In this document: positions 11,501-24,071 of the stretch, one piece after another
Layout: the number at the start of each line of letters is the position of its first letter
Numbering within the stretch: the stretch's first letter is position 1
Source of the DNA: Tomocerus qinae
Taxonomy: Eukaryota > Arthropoda > Collembola > Entomobryomorpha > Tomoceridae
Direction: 5' to 3'
DNA: 64,000 bases
Assembly: GCA_020055645.1 (NCBI GenBank)
Contig: CM034547.1
Location: forward strand, 32,308,909 to 32,372,908
The notes under the pieces: model-generated
What the model saw: the letters and a program-made list of their open reading frames with translations, nothing else
What the model was told of the DNA's origin: nothing
Database searches by the model: none
Position numbers and translations under genes: made by a program

Positions 11501-14500
11501 CAGGATGTGGTTCAGAATCCCTTATAAACTACACCGTTATCTTGTTGAACACGTTAGAATAGCATTTGTATAGTTTAAAATGTAATTTAGTAGTGGAAAT
11601 GTAAATTGGAGGAAGTTGTGTGTGATCTGTGTTGTATTTATAGGTGGGGTGGTTCACACACACCTTCTCGTCTTTATTTACATCACGCCTTGACAATGAT
11701 TTAAGAAATCATTACAACATTCATGCAATCCAGGGAAGTACAATAGACAGTAAGAAAACATGTATACGTACAGCGTCCAAGATATAAACACAATATAAAG
11801 ATGTCAGCATAATCCGAAAAGCTCTAAGGGAGAAATAAAATTGTGCATAGTACTTGATGTGTAAATATAGAGCAAGTGTGTATATAAATCGTTAGTTTAA
11901 TGTGTATAAGGCTATTACAGTGTTGCACAATACATTACAATAATATAAGGTAAATGTTGCATTATGAGCACGGGCGAACTAACTCCTTGAAATCATAAAT
12001 TACGCTAGCTCAGCCTGCAGCTATTTCGTACAGCATGAGTTAAGTGGGAAATATTCTGTCAGAGGGAAAACACTATTGGTGGTCTGGCCCTTTGGTTTTG
12101 TTTGGTTATAGACAAGTGGCATGGCATGGCGAAAGAAATAGAATTTGCTATATAGTGAAATGCAGAAAAATTCTATTCACTATCGAGCGTGGAAAGTGAG
12201 ACTACATTAGCGAATATATCACAGGAGTTGAGTTAAGAAAGACGAAACCCTTTCTTGCCAACCGAAGCGGGTCGGTGAAAGCACAACATACACATTACTA
12301 CAGAGTACACAGGGCCTATGGACTGTGCAGCAGAGGAAAGAGAGAAACGGGCGGAAGAGCTGGAAGCTTTGCAATAATAAATTTCAGTTAAAGCCCGATT
12401 TATCGCGGCTCAAGAAAAGAAAAAGCATAACATAGCAAGTCTTCTTATATTATTACTTGCAGTCACTATTATTATAGGTAAGAGAATTGTGCTTCGTTTT
12501 CCTTAGTGACTAATGCTCATAGTCTATAGAACTGAATGCAATGAGAAAGGTCTATGCTTCACGTTACATTACTTACATTAAGTTACGTTTGCATTCATCC
12601 TATCTACTATATCTGCTACATTCCCCTGCATTTCTTTCTCCGGCTAGCGTGAAACTTATCGTAACGGGGCATAACATTTGCAAAGCCATGTGGTTGCGTT
12701 GCATTAGATGCTATAATATATTTAGTATAGTACAGAAAGCTCACTTAACGTGTATTATTATTATACGCATATTTCTGCATTAGAATCACACGTGTATGTG
12801 GGCACACTAGTTTCTTTGAGTGAGACTGACAGAGAGTCTTATATTAAACATGCCACGTCCCCATTGTATCTTATTCATATGTCAACTCCTATTGCTCTCT
12901 TACTTTTCCATTCTGCATTCTAGACTCCAGAAGTATTTATTTCCAAGTGTGCCTAGCGTATTCATGTTCTCCGGCCTATGCACGCTCTATTGTTGCTATT
13001 GTTGTATTTATTTGTGTACGTAATGTAGTGTAATGCAGAGCAGAGCAATGCAAAAGCCATAGACGATAACGACAACAGAACCTGAACATGAACACTCTAC
13101 TCCAAAAGTAATACATACATAGAAGGGAATAACCAAATGCATTCATCACTCAAATGGTGTCTAATGCCGCACGACATGGATTTACTCTCTCTCTTTCTCT
13201 GCTTTCTCCATATACACGGACACAGTGTAAGCAGGATACTTTCGTGTAAACTATGTACATAATAAATAAGTAGACGAGAACGGACGTCTCCTCAACTCAC
13301 TCACAATCAGACTTATGTATATGTAAGTAATATGCATGTCTCTGCAATCCTTTCACCACAATATCCATCCTTTTTCTCTCTCCTCTTATTTCCTCTCCTT
13401 CCACTGCATTTTCTTTGTTTCTACCAAACTCGACTTTTACCTCTTTGATGACTCCACTCTTCATGGATATTAACTTTATACAAAGAATCATGTTAAGGAC
13501 TGTTTTGAGAATACTTGTTCTCAACTCAATTGTATCATATTAATATTTCTTCGGAATACAATAATTGCTTTGGGTAATGGTCCTAGCTACGAATGGCTCA
13601 CTTTCACTATTACTCTCACTTGTCCCGTTAAATATTAAAATCTAACAATAGAGTAATTAAGGCCCTATTATAGTTCAGTGTACTGATGATGAAAATACCA
13701 CTCACCAGTAAATAATTAATATCGCTTTTACAGACAATAGGTACAGAGTAAATGTTATAGTGCTTGGGAAAATGGGACGTTTGTCAAATGGAAAGCAATA
13801 ATATTGTCAAGGTCTCAGCAGCTATCAGTTTTGTTTGTAGAGACCTGTTCTGTGGATGTTACTTTTATGCATCTTTCATTTCATTCAATTTCAAAAATTA
13901 GGTCAGATACATATATACAGTTAGAAGCTAAAAATATAATACCTCAGCGTGTCGGAGTCTAGAGTCTGTCGAGTACATTACCTAATTAATCTGCTATGGG
14001 ATCTATACAAGAATAAGTATTGTTTTGCTCAATTAAACGGACATGTTCTGTCAATAAAGAGTAATTACATAATTTGGTATATGAAATGTTTCGTCCAATT
14101 TAAATTAGTGCCCGCACGATATGTGTAGATAATGAAAAGCAATTGCGCAATGTTGGAATTCAAAGTTTTTGAAAATTTACTACTGCTTTCCGAATAAAGC
14201 AAATTTTTTCCTCGACCATTAATTCCCATTTAAAGTCCATTGACTTTTAAAGATCATCAATGTAAGTTCATATCAATAACTATTGAATGTAATAATTGCA
14301 TCTGCTATGTAATGTAGATCTGTTTCAGTATACTTATGCGTACCTACAGTGTATTATTTTATTATTTGTTAATTAGTTTCTACTCCCACTTCATTTCTGT
14401 GTAGGTGGGTAAAGTAAAATTGTTTCTATCTACTTACTCATTAATCTACTTACTGTATAAGTTTTAGTTTTGTCTCGTTATTATCACATTTGGAGAAAGT

Positions 14501-17500
14501 TGAAGATAAAATTTTCAGATATTTCGCTGTACCTTGTTAATTGTGTTTCTGACATTTCATAGAACCTATGAAGATTGAACTAATTAAAAATTCTATAGCC
14601 CACCTAAAACTTTTGAAGTAGAGTGAAAAAACTATTCTGAGTACTTTAGCGATGTACTTACAACTAGTGTAATCATAACAGTTGAACTAGAAGACGGCAA
14701 GTACCCATCCAAGAGTTCCAGGTCGATTAATTCGGAGAATATTTTAATGAGGGAAAGTTCAGTGTGGAAGTGCGTAGGATGAGGAAATGTTATATAATTA
14801 TAATAGTGAAATTCAATGGTAAGAAAACTAGTCACTAGTGTCCCGAATTTCCTTCTATGGAAAGGCAAAGTCCCAAACTCAAAATAGACGAGAAGTAAGT
14901 AGTTCGTGCATTGATTATCTGGATTGGAAGCTGGAAGTAATTTTAGCAAGCTATCGACATCACATCAAAAGGAACTTATTCATTTAGGTGATGGTGGAGC
15001 CTGGGTTGATATATGACAACTGTAGTGGTAATTGCAGGTGTTGTGATAAAAAATGGTATAAAACAAGTCTGAAAACGAAAGCTTTACTTTTTATATAATT
15101 ACAGAGAAGTATGGTAAAGTAGGTAGGAGGTTTCGTGTTTTGAGTGACGACAGTGCTTGTCTGTCATTACATTTATCAGTCACCAAGCAGTCAGAGGATA
15201 AACAGAATATATTGTAGTATAGTCAAGTTGCCCAGAATGCATTCATGTAAAATGACAGTAAAGAGCAAGTGAAGAGAAAAACAATGAGCTCACTCCAATT
15301 TCTCATCTGAATTAATGAGCTGTATATACTTTCATGTGAGAGCTCATGCTGTGATCATGTTAATTCAATTGCCTTTCAGCTAACAAACAATAACTGGCAT
15401 GGCATTCATTATGACTATGAGTTTGGCTCTAAGGCTAAGTGCTTTTCGTCTTTGGGAACCTATCGGAAAGTAAGAGGAAATTAAAGCTATAATACTTAGC
15501 ATACAAGCATCCTGTGCGAAGAATGTAGAATGTAGAATTAAGCAGAGCAGGAGTTTTACGTATTTATACAGTACTTATGTATAAACATTTTAATTTAGGT
15601 GTATATAGCATTTTATCAGTAACTCCGAGCACTTAGATATACATTTTAATTCCTAGGAAGCAATTAAATATGCAATATATCTTGTCGAAAGTCAACTTTG
15701 TATAGGAGTGTAATTATCAATAGCTTATACCCACATATGTATGATTATATGGTAGTCGATAAAAGGACAGGCAACTACAAGCGCCTCCTTGGAAGATATT
15801 TAGTTGTAGATACAGATCAAGATAACATAGACATAGATAAGTCGTCTAAACTGGATGAACACTACGGTTTAAGTGAATTGACGACCTCATGCAGTCAACT
15901 GACTCAACTGCTCCCAACATCACATCACAAGGCATAGCTATATAGTTCGCTGTATCCAGTACTCAACACTTAATGTAGTAAGTTGAGGAAGTGAAGTAGG
16001 TACGTATAGAAGAAACAAGAGCGGAGACCACACCACGTACAAGGCACTACTTATAGAATGAACACACATGGAGTGAAAGGAAGAAAGAAAGTTTGTTAAA
16101 CGATGAGAGCTATCACGTTGCGTGTTGGTTCCCATTACTCCTTCCTACTACATGTTCCTTTATAAATATATCAAGCTCTTCCACTCAAATCCAATCCAGC
16201 CAAGTCGTAACTCCAGTCCTGAATCCACTAACTTGACTTTTCTCGTACATAACATGTATGTCTCCTTTTCATGGCCTTGTGTACAAAGTTGGTCTCTTGT
16301 TGTGACTGCCAAGCCAAAAAATTAAATATGGGAATTATCTCTACAATTTGGATTAGATGATGGGACTTTAATGTCAATAGCCATCAAGCAACGCTTTGGA
16401 ACAAAGTATTTCCCAATAGAAATTTTCTGAAACTTACAAAGTGCCTACTTAGTCACTTATATAATGCCTTCACTTACTACAGCACTTGAGTCCTTCATTG
16501 AATAGAAGAGTGGAGCAAGGCTTGGGTTTGATTGTGACCGGAGTTGAGTTTACTTGACTGACTGACTGGGTTAAAACTCTTTCCTGTTTGTTCATTTCTT
16601 AGCAAAGGAGATTGTACAAAGTTTTTGCAATGCTGCACTTTTTCTGGTTGGAGATAGAGGGAAGATAGATTGAACTAGGGAAACTATTTGAGAGTGATCT
16701 GCTTCCAATGAATGCTCTACTACCTATCTATTACGCTAAACACATTATCTGGACCTATATACCTATTGGTAGACTCTTGAAAACACACAGTCATTGGCTC
16801 GGTTTAGAAGAAAGGAGCTTTGATGAATGACATCTTAGAGAAAGTTGTTTTCCTATCTGACTACCTAACCTAGTGGCTACCAAATCTGTTTTTCGACAAA
16901 AGAGAAAACTTTCTCCAAGCGGCTTAAACAACTATCCACCTTCAACTAACTACTCACTCTTTCTCTCACTACTCTTCCTCAAGACATTTCAACATGGAAA
17001 GTAAAATGCCAGCGGCTTTGATTTCCTTGATGTTCGTAAGTAAACTAAGTTAAACTTCCCCAATGTGGTCGATTTCATACTAAAGGAAACCAAACTCCAG
17101 AATCGTCTTTTGCTAATACTATACACTACGCTAATACTTTCTCCTATGCATTAAATATATTTATGTTTGAAATTTCATATATTTAGTATGTCATGCCAGA
17201 GACATAATTCTTGTAAAGCTTTTCACTTGATCACATCTATCTGCGTCGAAGAAAGGAGCTTTTCATTGTTCCTTTCTTATACTTAGGATTAGTCGAGGTC
17301 CATAGATATTTGGCTAGCTCGTACATTTGTAGGTACTTAACAAAATTATCATATCCAGTGTAAGCGTCTTTACCACAAATGTAAGTACAATGTAAAGTCA
17401 AACATGTCTTCTTATGTCATGTTGCTGCTCCTTTAACCTTAAGTACTTAGAATATTACACAGCACTACGTAGTGTACTGATGGCCCAAATTATATGGATT

Positions 17501-18092
17501 GTTTTCCTGAGAAAGTATAGAAATGTGAAATTTTAATATAATTGGCTGATATCCCGTGGGGACTTTCTTTCTTGGATGACGAGACGACATTGCGTTACTT
17601 AACGTTAGAACACTTTGCGGATTTGGTTTGGTAGTGCGTATTTGAAAATGGCATATAATAGGAGTATTTTAGTAAATGGTTTATATTGTATTACTACGCG
17701 GGTATTATAGGGATAATAGAATATTACTTATAAGTTTCTATCTAATTTAAGTATTATGAGAAAATGAAGATGAGAGAGAAAGTCGTTTGCGGTTTGGTTT
17801 GGTTTCCTTTAGTTGGCATCCAGACTGGAAACGTAGGTTATGGATTCATTACAGAGTGTAGTGAACGAACTGTCATTAAGCTTATGTGAGTGAGTATGAA
17901 ATGATAATTAAAACCATTGAATTTATTATACAACTTAAGAGTATTAAGGATTTATTTGGAAGTAAGCTGTGCGAGCATTTCACATGTGCTTCCATGTTTC
18001 CCTCTATACATAGGTACTCTACATTATTACTTTTGCAGAGGGAATTTCCTCAGCTGGAAACTTACGTTTCTTCCTCTCTCTCTTTCTCTCCA

Positions 18093-18108
18093 GTAAGTAA
18101 GTAAGTAA
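18093..18108. repeat. GTAA microsatellite (four copies)
   Basis: Four GTAA units directly after a CT-rich tract ending in CAG. The combination mimics splice acceptor and donor sites on the plus strand and is a trap for gene finders. Confidence 0.85.
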
Positions 18109-21100
18109 ACATTTCTCCAGTTGGCCCATTAGATACATTACATTGCGTTACATCTTCCCGGTTACATTGCCAGTTGAGCTAAGTTACGTAGGAACAGGAC
18201 ATTCTCCAGGCGATTCGACATTAGAGTTTTGGGTCTGGACTGTGTCTACTATGTCTACTGAACGGTTATGTTATTATTGTGGCTTCTTTTGGCTTTGCTT
18301 GCATCTAGTATGTCTGCTCAAACCGTGGCTCATGGCTACTAGCTATTTATACGATCCTGTAATATTGCTCGATGGACTTTCTTAAGTGAACCTCACTGAA
18401 TGTTGTATGTAATGTGATATGAGTGGTTTCCACTATAAACTATTGGAGGATGGTCCCAAGTTGTGTGAAGATGCACAGGGCAGAGTCTCTAGTAATGCAT
18501 GGGATGGACGTACTCGTTTTTGGTTGCTGGAGATAGATATGATTTAGACAGACAAGTTTTGTGAGGAGGAGAAAGCAATTGTGATGTGATGGTGCATTGC
18601 ATGACCAGTGGCGATGTAGACGAAAAGTTAAAATGTAAAGCCAGTTTTACGACACCATGCGACTTAGAAAGAATCCTTTCGCGAAAGAATCCCCACGAGG
18701 AGGGATAATCCTATGAAAACCGTCGGCTCTTTAAGTTGGTTCGGTCAACCCGTAAATTGGGTTTAAAAAGTGATGATTCGTGTAAAAAATCATGCTGACT
18801 CGGGCTGTCATTCTTGATTTCTTTCTTGGGGAAGGCAGAATTGTATAAAATAGTGGCACTGCCTCTAAATTGACAAAAATCAATGAGTATGTAATGCATA
18901 TGTAGAGAAGAGTCCAACAGACAGTTCCCTTCACTTCAGTTTAGCTCACTAAATAAAAGGAAAGAGAGAAAGTGAGACAGAATATAGACGAAATATCTTA
19001 ACTGGAAGAACGACAGGGAAGAAGAACCCAAATCATGATCAACATGCAGAGAAATAGGAAAATGCAACTAGGTAAGTGAATGGTTAAGATATCCGCAATA
19101 CAAACCATATACTTAGGAATATGAATCTACTTTCACCCTTTTAGACTCGCGTAACATAATATATAAATGTAGCTATTAGCAGTATGATTTTATATGTCCC
19201 AGCAAGGAAATACAAGAGTAAGTGGAGTAATGCATACTTACAATAGATAACATACGCAGTGGAGAAAGTGGAGGAGAAAGTGAAATCGTAGCTTAGCATT
19301 GCATTGGACGGAATACATACCCGAATAAGTACACACATCCATAGTGTAGGTACATATGACCTACATACATTTATAAAGTCGGTGCTTTTCCTTTAGCCTT
19401 GTCGTGTCCTGTCTTGTTCTTGTCTATCTGACTTTTCCCACTCTTATACATAAGTACCTACATAAATGTACTGCTCCCGTGCAGATAGCAGAAGACCTAG
19501 TGTGAATTGAAGTGCTTGGTGTTCAAGCGAGAGGCAATGCAATGTAATACAGAACTAAAAGGATGGTTAGGTACCTCCTAGACCTACATAGCCTACACAG
19601 TAGAAGTGTATCGAAGTTTTCCTTTTTGAATTCGTCGTGCGTACATTTTCCTCTGTATTCATAAAGAGATGCTTCTCCAGTTGCTCTTAAAATACGTCAA
19701 GTCAAGTCAACTTACTCTTCTGTACCCTATATACTAATATATAAGTGCACATGTTATACTGACTCCATTCCATCTCAAGTCGCTCTTCATATAATAAACT
19801 TTCCTAACTTCATCACATAGCCTTTCCTCTTTCTCTAATATAAGTAAAATAAGTAAAGAGCCGACTCGACTCTCACTCTCAGTCACTCAGCTTTCTCTCC
19901 CAGACTCCAACCATAGTGTAATAGTGTGTGTAGTGCATGTGGCTGGTTGTGTGTGACTTCATTTCTCGACAAGGACCTACTAACACTATATTTGTGCTAT
20001 ATAACATGCATCGCACTATAATAATAAGTGAGTCTAAGTGTGCACAGGTTTATATTTATATATATAGGGATGTGAATGGAGTGAGGAAGGCAAACCAAAG
20101 TAAAACTGACTGAATTGAGTGAGCTGAAAAGAAGACCATCACGGAGATGCAATGCAATGTAGTGTGTAGTTAAATCTATGAAAGGACCGAGTCTGTACAA
20201 TAGTACAGCACAAAGTGGAGTACGTAGTCAACTACTATCTGTGTATGGCTATGTACATATTCTGATTTATTTGTGCCCCTAAATTCATAGAATTTTCCGC
20301 TCCAATTCTTTCTATAATTTTTTATTGTATTGTAACTAGTACGTTACGTTCTTCATTCTGATAAAAATTGCTGCATCCAGCCAACAATTGCATTACAGTT
20401 AGGGAGCTGTACTCCGGAATACAGATAATGCGATACGGACTCCCTGTATTATTATTTGCTCCTAGAGATTACATATAGGAACAGAGGGCACGGGGACATA
20501 TTTGAAGGAGCTGTTGTGTATATGTAAAGGGGAAATAGGCGAAGAAAAGGGAAGACGGCGGAAAAAGTCTCTCAAGGCGTCAGCAGAGACGTTGTCTCAT
20601 GTATACAAATAGAAAAATAGTTTTCGCAGCAATGTAAACAGTCTCTTTTTAAGAAAGTGACACTTTGGAAGGGAAATAGGAGAAGTGGAATAAGTACAGA
20701 TAGATAGACTAGAGTAAGCAAACTAAGTAAAATAAAGTAAAGCAAAGCTCGAATTGATTTGTTTATTTTCCCCGACGAAAAGTAAGTAAATGTACTTACG
20801 CAACTAACTTTCTCTTTTATTTTAGGGCACGAATATCTCAACGTTCAGACCTATATAATCTTATGTGTTTTTAGGTAAGAGAAAGCTAGTCCAAGAAATG
20901 AAAGCCAAAAGTTGAGGAAAGCTCTCCTTTGAATTTTTTTCGCATTTGCAGTCTTTTTCTATTGTGCTACTATTTGCAGTCTACTTTAGATTCCCATTGA
21001 AAACGTTTAGGGAATCGTTTAGTTGACTTCTTTCATTTTTTCTCCTCACTTCATTTATTCTATGGAGTAACCTGATTGCAGATACATAATACATACTCGT

Positions 21101-21144
21101 TCTACCCCCGCTGTTTACTAAATTCGATTGAGTTTTCTCTGACA

Positions 21145-21163
21145 TTTGCATGTTACATGCAAA
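21145..21163. promoter_or_regulatory. Inverted octamer-like pair
   Basis: TTTGCATG and CATGCAAA are perfect 8-bp inverted arms around a 3-bp centre. Each arm contains ATGCAAA, seven of eight bases of the POU octamer. It lies in the long intron 2 of a neural gene, where an enhancer would be plausible, but binding is not shown by sequence alone. Confidence 0.3.
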
Positions 21164-23931
21164 CTATACATTCAAACACAACAAGACATGACATTGCCAA
21201 CTGGTTTGACAATGTGTGAACAAAGAATTCTTTCTTGCAATTCTAAATAATTTTACAGTGTCCATTGGATAAGAAAACTACCTCGGTGCTTCAACTTTTA
21301 CTCCTTTTCATCGTGATGTACTTTTTCCTATTAAGTTGGCAATGTTTCTTTTACTAAGCCACGAGCCTATCTACCTTGTAATTACGAGCTACAACTTTCT
21401 CTGTCCTGTTTAATATTTGCTGAGGAAATTGTTTTCAGAGAACGGGAGTAATGGAACAATTGAAAACTTCGCGGCGAGAATTACAAAATAAACTTCAAAA
21501 ACGCTCTGTCATTTATTATCTCATCAAGTTTAAAGAATTGCCGAAAATGAAATGCTTACCGGTAACAGTTTTATTAATGGAATACATTTTGTAAGCTTTT
21601 GAAGTTAGCCCATTGTGTCCATACACTTTTCTATAAGTTGCAGGCTACAGTAAATATAAATAGCTGCGGTTACAACAGAAATGTAAGGAGTGGTAGGAAA
21701 CAATATAAGAGAGGCGGGCTACAATTGAGAAAATAGAAATTCCCTTACTCCTTCTCATTCCTTTGGTTGCAAATTCCTATTATTTAATAAAAGTGGAGTG
21801 AAATAAAACACAATCAGATTTCTTATACCGTGCATCATGCATTTTAGTTATGGAAGTAGGTAAGTTGGGTTGAATGTTCCAGATTAATCTACATGTCATC
21901 TAGTAAATGCATAAATGCCTATTGAAGCAAAGGAAAACCCTTTTTTGCTACACAAATGTATTAAGACAATTTTTTTGCATTCTACGGAACATAAAATGAC
22001 ACACTAGTAGAAATACAAAGATACGGGCTGTGATAAATATGTAACAAATCATAGACCAGATATACTCTCTATATTTAAAATAAAACGTAGTTGCAGGAAA
22101 GTTTTTGTATAAACTCCAATTGCGGCGGAGATTTTATTATGGAGAGTCAAAAATGTGGAATGAAAGCTCAGAATATATATCAGTTAAATTGGCGGGGAGA
22201 GAAATATGAATTTATTGTGCTTTGTAAACATGAAAATGGAAGTAATGCGCACTGTAATTTAAATTGGAGAAAGTTAGGGAAATACCATTCTAATAAAGAG
22301 AAAGTTGCGATATCGTTGTATGGAGTATGGAAAGGTGAAGTTAACCAGAAAACATTTGCATGAAAGATTGTAGAAAATGCATAAGGGGAAAGTGTAATAA
22401 GTTTGTACATAAGAGCCGTGCTCAAAATAAATATTGCACAATTGTACGTTTGTGTTGAAGCGAGAATGCCTACGTACTGTTGTTGTGCGATGGTAATAAA
22501 AGTAATAATAACAACTGAAAAATAGTGAATAAAATCCAGGGAAAGTATAGAGTATGACATAAGTATTAAAAAGTAAAACGAAAAATGGGAGAGTGTATGA
22601 CAAAACGAAATGAAAAAGGAATTGAATGTGGAAGGAGAAAAGGATAAAGTTCTACGGAAACTTTTGATTTTCTAAGCAAGCATGAATGTATTTGTAGTAG
22701 AAAATACGGTAAGTACCTTTACAGATACTGACAATGTATGTTGTTGGTAATCTTGATAAAGTTGAAGTATTTGTGTTCATACATAGAGACTTAAATATAG
22801 TTAGTAGCGGATAGTGCAAGAAGGAGAAAGTTGAGTTAGGCTATATAGAGTTTATATCTGTGGAGTGGATGTAGAGACAAGACAAGTGGAGTGAAATGAA
22901 ATAGAAAAAAGCGACTTAGACTAAGCCATACGAATTCAAGGAGGAGAGTAGGTAAGAGAGTGAGGAGAATTGTCGGGTCGACCAGGGTCTAAACAGCAAT
23001 GGAAAAAGAGAAGACTCTTTAGGTCCCTCAAAGTAATATCTCCGTAAATGTATATTACATTACTTACATTACATTCGCTTTATACATGAAACAAAAAAAA
23101 CATATTCAGGCCAAGTCAGAACAGCCACGCAGAGAACAACTTGCAAAGAGCAAAAACTCGGTGGAATGTTGTTACTTACTTTGTTACTATTATGAAAATA
23201 AATATATGTACAAAGGATATAATGTAGAGAGCTATACGTACATAAATTGGCTCCTAATGCAGGTTTAGGAAATACTTACTACAGCTACTCCTCCACATAG
23301 TGCCACTTAAGCATTTCGAGAATAACAACACAAAAAGATACTTGAGTTGTCACAGATATATAAAAGTAGGTAACAACAAACAGCTAAAAATAAGAAATTG
23401 GCTTGATGGCTGTTGCAATAATAATTAGTCTCGGAGAACATATTGAGCACGAAAACATGTCATCACATTAATGGAGGGATGAATGCAGGTAGTAACAAAC
23501 GAGCATCAACCCACGCTAAGTAGAAATGAACTTTACAGACGAAAAAATACAAGGAGCAAATGAAAAAAGTGTAAATATATTTTGTAACTTGTATTTACTA
23601 TTTTTCTCGTGTAGGAATGCCTAGTATATTGCTTATCACGGAGAGAGTCCTAACAAAGGAAACACAATCAGTTTAGTCAAGACTTGTTAATATCAGTAAT
23701 AAGTATACCTGACTATATTGTATGGGCATGCACATGAAGAGTTGGAGAACCCTAATGTAGTTTGGAGTTGTTCGAGGAGGTAGGTAGAGTTATAGTATTT
23801 GTAGTGATCGTGAGTTGAGTAGTGTTGCCATTGTAGTCGTCGTTTCCAGTAAAAAATACGTAAAAGCGAAGGGATGTTGAGAAAAACGGTAGACGAGGCA
23901 TGAAGGGAAAACACGCAAAAAAGGCACTAAC

Positions 23932-24071
23932 CGATTTGTTCCCAAGTTGCTTCACGTAGCATGGAAGGTAAGCATGAGTTCCCACATGGGCTGAGACATT
24001 CTCATGATTTCTCTCCAGGTCAAAGTATGGTCCTGGGTAAAGTCCAGTTAACTCTCCTCGTCCTCCTGGTC
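23932..24071 (-). CDS. dpr: Dpr coding exon 2: N-terminal half of Ig1
   Basis: Encodes residues 38-84. A Gly/Pro-rich linker leads into PGPYFDLERN, the typical entry to the Dpr Ig1 fold, then a sequon (Asn62), VGTHAYLPC with the B-strand Cys75, and QLGNKS. The acceptor is a TAG at 24074-24072 after a T-rich stretch; the donor is GTTAGT at 23931. The exon ends in phase 0 exactly between the Ser and Val of the family motif NKSVSW, whose second half opens exon 3 almost 20 kb away. That reconstruction of a conserved motif across the gap is the strongest proof that the two pieces belong to one gene. Confidence 0.95.

Larger units (their letters stand above)
4124..23931 (-). other. Dpr intron 2 (about 19.8 kb)
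   Basis: Phase-0 intron that splits the Ig1 domain. Apart from microsatellite-like tracts, palindromes at 8571-8586 and 21145-21163, and several copies of the GGAGAAAGTT word, I see nothing definite. The stretch 22091-22603 is open in three overlapping frames on both strands, which looks compositional rather than coding. No transposon ends were found here by eye. Confidence 0.9.

Noticed and set aside
18711..18870. Minus-strand frame after a TTTTTGTCAATTTAG acceptor, ending in a TAG, as a possible alternative last exon of the Dpr gene.
   Set aside because: No Ig or anchor features and no recognised similarity; a neighbouring overlapping frame is equally open.
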